Made by a program: the position numbers and the translations under genes
In this document: positions 6,278 to 10,499 of the stretch, in pieces
Layout: each line of letters opens with the position of its first letter
Numbering within the stretch: the stretch's first letter is position 1
Notes under the pieces: generated by a model
Database searches by the model: none
What the model was told of the DNA's origin: nothing
The model's input: only the letters and a program-made list of their open reading frames with translations
Source: Hyphomicrobiaceae bacterium
Lineage (GTDB): Bacteria; Pseudomonadota; Alphaproteobacteria; Rhizobiales; Hyphomicrobiaceae
Reading direction: 5' to 3'
Assembly (NCBI GenBank): GCA_020442225.1
Contig: JAGRKR010000151.1
Coordinates: 1-10,499 of the forward strand
Length of the DNA: 10,499 nucleotides

Positions 6278-7462
6278 TCATCTTCGCCGAACGCCCCAGA
6301 GAACTGGCCCGTACACGATGACGAAGCCCGCAAACGCTACGACCCATGCCGTGGCGGCCAGATGCAGCATGGGCTCGCGCCAGAGGTGGAACGCGGCGAC
6401 GATGCGGGCGAGCGCGGAGACGAGTGCGGCTATGTAGATGAACTGGATCGGGCGCGTTGCGGTAAGGGCCTGCCCCGTGTGGCCGAGGCTTGCGCGGGTC
6501 ATCACGGCAAGCGTCATTAGGCCGATGGCGCCGGCGGTCCAGCCGTGCAAGGCGCCGGTAGGCGCGACGAATGACGGCGAAAGGGTCGCGAGCGCGAGCA
6601 GCGCGAAGCCGATCGGCACGAACGCGAAGGCAGCATGCAGGACGAGCACCAGCGGCTCTGGCGTGGTTCGCTCTCCCGCCCATCTCGAAAGCCGCCAGGC
6701 GTTGAGGCCCGCCGCTGCGATGGCGAGCCAGGCGGTAGCTTGTCCGTCGGGAAGGAGGACCCAGGCGACAAGTGCAATCGCGCTTGCAGCCATCACCGCC
6801 ATATCGGCCTTGTCGAAGGCAACAGGAAGCCGCCCGGGCCCGCGCTTTGCCAGCCAGTTGCGCGTGAAACTCGGGATGATGCGGCCACCGACGAGCATGA
6901 TCAGCATCAGCGTGGCCGCAAGGCCTATGCGCATCCCATAGCCGTTCGCGCGTCCCGTCATCGCCTCCCAATGAAATACGGCGTTGCCGAGAAAGAGCAC
7001 GGCCACGGCCGCCAGCATCTTGAGATTGCGCCAGTTCTTGCCCGCGACGATCTCACGCGCGGTGACGGCGCCAAGCGCCATCAGGAACAGCAGGTCGATC
7101 GCCGCGGCGACAACCGGCGTGATCAGCACCGACGTCGCGACAGCGACACGCCCGGCGACCCAGATCGCGAACAGAACCACCAGCGGCATGCTGACCACCG
7201 GCAAGCGTCCCGTCCAGTTCGGCACCGCGGTAAGCAGAAAGCCCGCCACGATCGCCGGCACATAGCCGTAGACCAACTCGTGAACGTGCCAGTCAACGGG
7301 AGAGAGCGCCGTCGGCAGCTCGACATGGCCGCTCAGCATCGGCAGCCAGACAGCGAGCGCCAGCACGCTCCAGACGGCGCCGAACAGAAAGAACGGTCGG
7401 AAGCCGTAGCTGAACAGTGCGGGGCCCTGATAGGCGCGGATCTGCTCGGCAGTGGTGCTCAT
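6278..7462 (-). CDS. nnrS: NnrS family membrane protein, NO-associated
   Basis: This is a 394-residue polytopic protein with about twelve hydrophobic segments. The N-terminal signature is clear: GFRPFFLFGAVW (20-31), DWHVHELVYGYVPAIVAGFLLTAVPNWTG (57-85) with His59 and His61 as candidate metal or heme ligands. A second-half motif, LGHTGQAL, follows near residue 325. NnrS is described as a heme- and copper-containing membrane protein that co-occurs with NO reductases and protects against NO toxicity, including reducing the harm of dinitrosyl iron complexes; its exact activity is unsettled. The start ATG overlaps the stop of the upstream cyclo-ligase gene, so it is the last gene of the four-gene minus-strand operon. 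Family call is very confident. Confidence 0.95.
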   Translation of the reverse strand: MSTTAEQIRAYQGPALFSYGFRPFFLFGAVWSVLALAVWLPMLSGHVELPTALSPVDWHVHELVYGYVPAIVAGFLLTAVPNWTGRLPVVSMPLVVLFAIWVAGRVAVATSVLITPVVAAAIDLLFLMALGAVTAREIVAGKNWRNLKMLAAVAVLFLGNAVFHWEAMTGRANGYGMRIGLAATLMLIMLVGGRIIPSFTRNWLAKRGPGRLPVAFDKADMAVMAASAIALVAWVLLPDGQATAWLAIAAAGLNAWRLSRWAGERTTPEPLVLVLHAAFAFVPIGFALLALATLSPSFVAPTGALHGWTAGAIGLMTLAVMTRASLGHTGQALTATRPIQFIYIAALVSALARIVAAFHLWREPMLHLAATAWVVAFAGFVIVYGPVLWGVRRR

Positions 7463-8169
7463 CGTGCATCGCTCCGGCCGGAACGCGTACGCGGATTGCC
7501 GTCACCGATCACGACCCAGTCCATCGCGATGTCGTGGGGCTGCGGATAGATCGTGGGGATGGCGGCGATCGGATGCCCGACGCCGATCGCGATTGGGGAT
7601 GGGGTGAGGGTCGCGAGTGTACGGTCGAAGAAGCCGCCGCCATAGCCGAGGCGGAAGCCTGCAGTATCGAAGCCGACGAGCGGTGCGATCACCGCATCGG
7701 GAACGATAATTTCCCCGTCGGCCGGATAGGGGATGTTCCAGACGCCGCGAGCCATTGGCGCTCCCGGCCGCCACGCGCGGAACTCAAGCGGCTGGCCCTT
7801 GGCGACGACGACCGGCAACGCGATACTCATGCCGCCTTCGAGAGCCGACTGCATCCATGGCCGCAGGTCGGGCTCGCCCCGGAATGGCCAGTAGAGGCTG
7901 ACCGAACCCGCCGCGAGCCGTTTGATCACGACATCGAGTTCGCCGGCGAGGCGAGCGGCGTGGGCGGTGCGCTCCTCGATGCTCAATGCGAGACGCGCCG
8001 AGATCAACCGCTCTCGCTCAGCCTTGCGCCACCGCGCCACGTCACGAGTCTGGCTAGGATCGACAAGGCCGCCATACGCAGGATCAATCTCGTGCATGTA
8101 GCAGGGCGGCGAGGCGAAGCGGCCTGTCCCGCCCGATGTGTCATCGTCCCTGCCGTCCTCGTTCACCAC
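7459..8169 (-). CDS. 5-formyltetrahydrofolate cyclo-ligase family protein with N-terminal extension
   Basis: This 236-residue protein carries the family signatures YWPFRGEPD (93-101) and LGYGGGFFDRTL (174-185), the glycine-rich phosphate-binding loop. The family converts 5-formyl-THF to 5,10-methenyl-THF using ATP. Relative to the usual 180-200 residue enzyme there are about 45 extra N-terminal residues, including RFASPPCYMHEIDPAYGG with Cys23 and His26. The rest of the N-terminal half is the usual basic helix WRKAERERLISARLALS. The GTG at 8169 is chosen because GGGAAGGA (8184-8177) sits seven bases upstream. The gene lies 22 bp after the hemerythrin gene and its stop overlaps nnrS, so it belongs to the NO-response operon. 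Why a folate enzyme is there is unclear. Family is secure; actual substrate is not. Confidence 0.88.
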   Translation of the reverse strand: MVNEDGRDDDTSGGTGRFASPPCYMHEIDPAYGGLVDPSQTRDVARWRKAERERLISARLALSIEERTAHAARLAGELDVVIKRLAAGSVSLYWPFRGEPDLRPWMQSALEGGMSIALPVVVAKGQPLEFRAWRPGAPMARGVWNIPYPADGEIIVPDAVIAPLVGFDTAGFRLGYGGGFFDRTLATLTPSPIAIGVGHPIAAIPTIYPQPHDIAMDWVVIGDGNPRTRSGRSDAR

Positions 8170-8191
8170 GTCTCGTTCCTTCCCGTCATCC

Positions 8192-8680
8192 TCAATTGGT
8201 CGGCCGACCGCCCGCCTCGAACATCGGGAACAGCACCTCGTTCTCGAGCCGCATGTGCTCGGCGAGATCGGTCAGGAACTCGTCGAGACCCGCATAGAGC
8301 GCCGTCCAGCTGCGGCAAGCACCCTCGGGAAGTTTCGGTCCGCCGGTCAGTCTGCGGATTTCAGCCACTTCGCGGTCATGGCCGTCGTGATCGGCCCGCA
8401 TCGCCGAGATGGGATGCTCGATACCGGGACCGCCCCCCTTCCGCATGGCGGGAAAGAGGATCAGTTCTTCCTTCTTCATGTGAACCTCGAGCTCGCCGAT
8501 CATCCGGCGCAGCAGACCGGAGAGGCCGGCCGGCACATCGGCGACGCCGACGTGGACGCTCTCGACCTTGGCTGCGAGTTCCACAAGCGCCGGCAGCTGA
8601 ACTCGATTACGGGCGTGGTAGCGCGTCTCGATGTGATGCGTAAGTGCGGTTGCGTCTTGCAGCGGAACGGTATCAGTCAT
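8192..8680 (-). CDS. RIC/YtfE/ScdA-like di-iron hemerythrin protein without ScdA_N domain
   Basis: This 162-residue four-helix hemerythrin-like protein has all seven di-iron ligands known from E. coli YtfE at the same spacing: His22, His43, His67, Glu71, His98, His142 and Glu146. The motifs are HHIETRYHARNRVQLP, HMKKEELILFP and HMRLENEVLFP. The family repairs iron-sulfur clusters damaged by nitric oxide or oxidants, by supplying iron or removing NO, in the cytoplasm. YtfE of E. coli is about 220 residues because of an N-terminal Cys-containing ScdA_N domain; that domain is absent here and no upstream frame could encode it, since the globin gene ends 6 bp away. It is the second gene of the minus-strand operon. 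Biochemical role is inferred from family and context. Confidence 0.92.
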   Translation of the reverse strand: MTDTVPLQDATALTHHIETRYHARNRVQLPALVELAAKVESVHVGVADVPAGLSGLLRRMIGELEVHMKKEELILFPAMRKGGGPGIEHPISAMRADHDGHDREVAEIRRLTGGPKLPEGACRSWTALYAGLDEFLTDLAEHMRLENEVLFPMFEAGGRPTN

Positions 8681-8686
8681 GGCGGC

Positions 8687-9202
8687 TCAGCCTTTCCTTC
8701 CTGATTGCGCGATTGGATGGGTAAATGCCGATGGCAAGCGCTCTCCTGGACCCAGCAACAGGCCGCGATGCGTGGCGATCCCAAGCTCGAGGCTCAGTGC
8801 GATCATCCGTGCTTTCTCGATGAAGAGAGCTGCGGCGGCCGGCGGACAGAGGTCCCGAGCCGTGGCTTTGAACAGGTTCAGCCAGCGGTCGAAGTGCTGG
8901 GCATCGACGGGCAAGGGCGCGTGCGCTTGCATCGGCCGCCCGTGGTAGCGGCCTGTCATCAGCACGACCGACGACCAGAAGGCGCCCATGCGCGCAAGAT
9001 GCGGCGGCCAGTCGGTTATGCGGGCGTCGAACACAGGACCCAGCAGGGAGTCGGCGCGCACGCGATCGTAAAAGGTGTGTACCAGGAGATGAATCATATC
9101 TTCGTCGATGCCGGTGCGCGCCGCGACGTTCGCCGCGAACGCGGTCCGTCGTGTGGTGCGATCGTCCTCCTCGCGGTCGATGGACTTGTCGGATGTGCTC
9201 AT
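8687..9202 (-). CDS. Group III truncated hemoglobin
   Basis: This 171-residue protein has a central globin fold of the 2-on-2 type. Key positions by motif are Tyr45 (B10, HTFYDRVR), His68 (E7, PPHLARM), His94 (F8 proximal ligand, MQAHAPLP) and Trp107 (G8, HFDRWLNLF), the residue set of group III proteins such as Campylobacter Ctb. Such globins are induced by NO and are thought to detoxify it or bind oxygen tightly. The protein has about 30 extra N-terminal charged residues and a C-terminal tail after ARMIALSLELG, so it is longer than the usual 125-140. The ATG at 9202 has no good ribosome site but is the only start after the predicted promoter. It is the first gene of the NO-response operon, divergent from nsrR. 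Confidence 0.92.
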   Translation of the reverse strand: MSTSDKSIDREEDDRTTRRTAFAANVAARTGIDEDMIHLLVHTFYDRVRADSLLGPVFDARITDWPPHLARMGAFWSSVVLMTGRYHGRPMQAHAPLPVDAQHFDRWLNLFKATARDLCPPAAAALFIEKARMIALSLELGIATHRGLLLGPGERLPSAFTHPIAQSGRKG

Positions 9203-9220
9203 CGGGCGCCCAATTCGGTG

Positions 9221-9249
9221 TTGTCGATGCGAATTATGATGGGCATAAT
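9221..9249 (+). promoter_or_regulatory. Predicted nsrR promoter
   Basis: TTGTCG (9221-9226) and CATAAT (9244-9249) are separated by 17 bp, a sigma-70-type layout. Transcription would begin near 9256, 27 nt before the nsrR ATG; GAGG at 9270-9273 is the ribosome site. The -10 is one arm of the inverted repeat described below. Confidence 0.6.
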
Positions 9250-9261
9250 CGGCATTTACAA
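9233..9261 (-). promoter_or_regulatory. Predicted promoter of the hemoglobin-hemerythrin-nnrS operon
   Basis: Read leftwards, TTGTAA (9261-9256) and CATAAT (9238-9233) are separated by 17 bp. Transcription would begin near 9226, 24 nt before the hemoglobin ATG. Each promoter's -35 lies just outside the other's -10, so polymerase can probably occupy only one of them at a time. Confidence 0.6.
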
Positions 9262-9282
9262 TACCTATTGAGGCGCACAGCG

Positions 9283-9744
9283 ATGCGACTAACTGCCTTC
9301 ACCGACTACGCTCTGCGCGCCCTCATGCGGCTCGCTGGCGAGCCCGTGCGGACGTTCACGACGGAGGAGATCGCGCGCGAGTTCGACATATCGCGCAATC
9401 ACCTGACCAAGGTCGTGCGCGAGCTGGCCGAGGGTGGGTTCATAGCAACGCAACGCGGGGCAGGCGGAGGTTTCAGGCTCGCTCGGCCCGCCGAGATGAT
9501 CACCCTTGGCGAGGTCGTGAAGCGGTTGGAAGCGCGCCATGCCATCGTCGAGTGCTTTCGTGTCGACGGCGGCGACTGCATTCTGACACCGAGTTGTCGC
9601 CTCAAGAGCAAGCTTGCACTGGCGGCGCGCGCCTTCATTTCAGAGCTCGACCGGACGACGCTCGCCGAATGCGCTTACACCTCTCCGTCAGCGCCTGGCG
9701 CGGGTGGCCGAAATACGAGATCCGTCCGCGGGCGGGCGGCATGA
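9283..9744 (+). CDS. nsrR: NsrR-like Rrf2-family iron-sulfur transcriptional repressor
   Basis: This 153-residue protein begins MRLTAFTDYALRALMRLA, nearly the start of E. coli NsrR, with a winged helix-turn-helix (FDISRNHLTKVVREL, then RGAGGGFRLA). Three cysteines, Cys91, Cys99 and Cys105 (ECFRVDGGDC then ILTPSCRLK), match the cluster-binding cysteines, and Asp8 matches the aspartate ligand described for Streptomyces NsrR. NsrR holds an iron-sulfur cluster that is nitrosylated by NO, releasing DNA. It should repress the divergent hemoglobin-hemerythrin-nnrS operon and itself. The upstream in-frame extension from 9151 is rejected because it would cross the promoter region. A fourth cysteine, Cys130, lies in the tail. 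IscR or RsrR are alternatives, but the N-terminus and gene context favour NsrR. Confidence 0.92.
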   Translation: MRLTAFTDYALRALMRLAGEPVRTFTTEEIAREFDISRNHLTKVVRELAEGGFIATQRGAGGGFRLARPAEMITLGEVVKRLEARHAIVECFRVDGGDCILTPSCRLKSKLALAARAFISELDRTTLAECAYTSPSAPGAGGRNTRSVRGRAA

Positions 9745-9808
9745 GATCAGCTTGGTACACTCTTCGCCAAAGCGATACGGAGCAACGCTGCACACGAACT
9801 CGGACAAC

Positions 9809-10228
9809 ATGCTCGATCCGGTTGCGCTTCACATCGTCGCGAACGCTCCCGACGGTATCCTCTTCACGGACAGGGACGGTGTGATTCGTCTATGGAACGG
9901 CGGGTGCGAGCGCATCTTCGGATATTCTGCAGCAGAAGCTCTCGGACGACCGCTCGATATCATCATTCCTGACAATCTCCGCGAGCGTCATCACAAAGGG
10001 CATGCCGAGACGATGCGGACCGGCCATACCAAGTACGGCAGCGGCGACCTTCTATCGGTACCGGCACTCCGCAAGGACGGGAGCAGGATTTCGGTCGAGT
10101 TTTCCATCACCCCATTCAGGGATGAGAATGGCGCCATCACTGGGTTGGCCGCCATCATGCGCGATGTGACCAAGCGCTTCGAGGAGATCAAGGCCCTGCG
10201 CAAGCAGGCGGGATCGCAACGAGTCTGA
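9809..10228 (+). CDS. Stand-alone PAS-domain protein
   Basis: The product has 139 residues and is almost entirely one PAS domain: APDGILFTDRDGVIRLWNGGCERIFGYSAAEALGR (about 13-47), IIPDNLRERHHKGHAETMRTG (51-71), and a PAC-like end with ALRKDGSRISVEFSITPFRD and AAIMRDVTKRFEEIKALRK, the last likely a coiled-coil stub. There is no kinase, cyclase or DNA-binding domain. The ATG at 9809 opens the conserved MLDPVALHIVANAPDG and avoids overlap with nsrR; an upstream TTG at 9752 is possible. It lies 64 bp after nsrR on the same strand. The His-rich segment RHHKGH could suggest heme, but the FixL proximal-His position is not clearly conserved. Ligand and partner are unknown. Confidence 0.8.
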   Translation: MLDPVALHIVANAPDGILFTDRDGVIRLWNGGCERIFGYSAAEALGRPLDIIIPDNLRERHHKGHAETMRTGHTKYGSGDLLSVPALRKDGSRISVEFSITPFRDENGAITGLAAIMRDVTKRFEEIKALRKQAGSQRV

Positions 10229-10247
10229 CCTTGCTCCGGTGACTTGA

Positions 10248-10499
10248 ATGGGCTCAGTCACGATCGCGCGCGCTGCATGTTCTCGCCATCGTCCACTGGA
10301 TCGGCGGCGTCACCATGGTCATGCTGGTGCTGCTGCCCGGCATGATTCCCCATGTGCCGGCGGACAAACGCCTCGCGCTGTTCGAGATGATCGAGGGCGG
10401 CTTCGCGCTCCAGGCCCGCATCTCGACGCTGATCGCCGGTCTCATGGGCTTCTACATGACAGACGAGCTCGGCGCCTGGTATCGCTTCACCGATCCCGG
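10248..10499 (+). CDS. CopD-like membrane protein, partial, with apparent N-terminal frameshift
   Basis: From 10273 the frame is open to the window end and reads LHVLAIVHWIGGVTMVMLVLLPG, then ADKRLALFEMIEGGFALQARIS and LIAGLMGFYMTDELGAWYRF. This resembles small CopD-like or DUF2269-like integral membrane proteins whose first helix carries the HxxxIxHWIGG pattern. That frame has no ATG before helix one. An ATG at 10248 gives MGSVTIARA in another frame; this joins perfectly to LHVLAIVHW if one GC/CG dinucleotide is restored in the alternating run 10265-10274. So either a two-base loss inactivates the gene, or the assembly has an error, or an unusual start is used. The 3' part lies outside the window. 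Function unknown; perhaps heme or copper related. Confidence 0.55.
   Translation, partial: MGSVTIARAACSRHRPLDRRRHHGHAGAAARHDSPCAGGQTPRAVRDDRGRLRAPGPHLDADRRSHGLLHDRRARRLVSLHRSR

Larger units (their letters stand above)
9221..9261. promoter_or_regulatory. Near-symmetric divergent operator, likely NsrR site
   Basis: The 41 bp form a dyad around base 9241 with arms of 18 nt sharing the pattern TTGTnnATGCnnATTATG; 14 of 18 positions pair and the core is ATGGG. The innermost pairs are ATTATG 9233-9238 with CATAAT 9244-9249, then ATGC 9227-9230 with GCAT 9252-9255, then TTGT with ACAA. The position over both promoters and next to an Rrf2-type repressor gene suggests autoregulation plus control of the divergent operon. 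That NsrR is the binder is inference. Confidence 0.65.

Noticed and set aside
6635..8643. Long plus-strand open frames opposite nnrS, cyclo-ligase and hemerythrin genes
   Set aside because: They are Arg/His/Asp-rich antisense shadows in GC-rich DNA; the minus-strand genes have unmistakable family motifs.
9151..9282. N-terminal extension of the NsrR-like protein from an upstream start
   Set aside because: It would translate through the divergent promoter region, and the family starts exactly at MRLTxFTDY (9283).
9990..10060. FixL-type heme-binding site in the PAS protein
   Set aside because: Aligning to the FixL region by the RTG and RKDG landmarks puts the proximal His position at Thr, one residue off the nearest His, so heme binding cannot be claimed.

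Overview
The window looks like a high-GC alphaproteobacterial chromosome, most likely of the Hyphomicrobiales (Bradyrhizobium/Rhodopseudomonas-like). I infer this from codon use and from the resemblance of the proteins to families I recall from that group. No rRNA, tRNA or CRISPR was seen.

Region 1 (about 1-2930) is accessory and decaying. It opens with the C-terminal part of a conjugative coupling-protein/HerA-like ATPase, suggesting the edge of an integrative conjugative element. About 240 bp without a recognisable gene follow. Next, on the minus strand, come two broken transporter genes that were once translationally coupled: an EamA permease with a premature TGA, a frameshift and a missing C-terminus, and the C-terminal half of an MFS permease. 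The MFS gene is cut by a truncated, frameshifted IS1595-family insertion sequence whose surviving terminus is near 2930.

Region 2 (2963-6274) is a plus-strand four-gene operon behind a perfect FNR/FixK-type box. It encodes a CuA-bearing subunit II, a B-type-like heme-copper oxidase subunit I, an SCO/SenC copper chaperone and an uncharacterised membrane protein. Automatic annotation would call this a cytochrome c oxidase. Subunit I, however, lacks the active-site tyrosine four residues after the helix VI histidine and has Asn there. The gene content matches the norS/norY-senC-orf1 cluster described for the sNOR class of nitric oxide reductases, and I favour that reading.

Region 3 (6278-9744) is a nitric oxide response locus. 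A minus-strand operon (group III truncated hemoglobin, RIC/YtfE-like hemerythrin, 5-formyl-THF cyclo-ligase family protein, NnrS) diverges from a plus-strand nsrR-like Rrf2 repressor gene. The promoters overlap in a nearly symmetric 41-bp element. The nnrS operon runs head-on into the reductase operon with only 3 bp between them.

Region 4 (9809-10499) holds a stand-alone PAS-domain protein and the start of a CopD-like membrane protein gene that seems frameshifted at its N-terminus and runs off the window.

Taken together, regions 2 and 3 read as an NO detoxification island: NO is sensed by NsrR, low oxygen or NO by an FNR/FixK/NnrR-type activator, NO is removed by the putative sNOR and perhaps the truncated hemoglobin, and damage is handled by the hemerythrin and NnrS. 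This is inference from sequence; nothing was computed.
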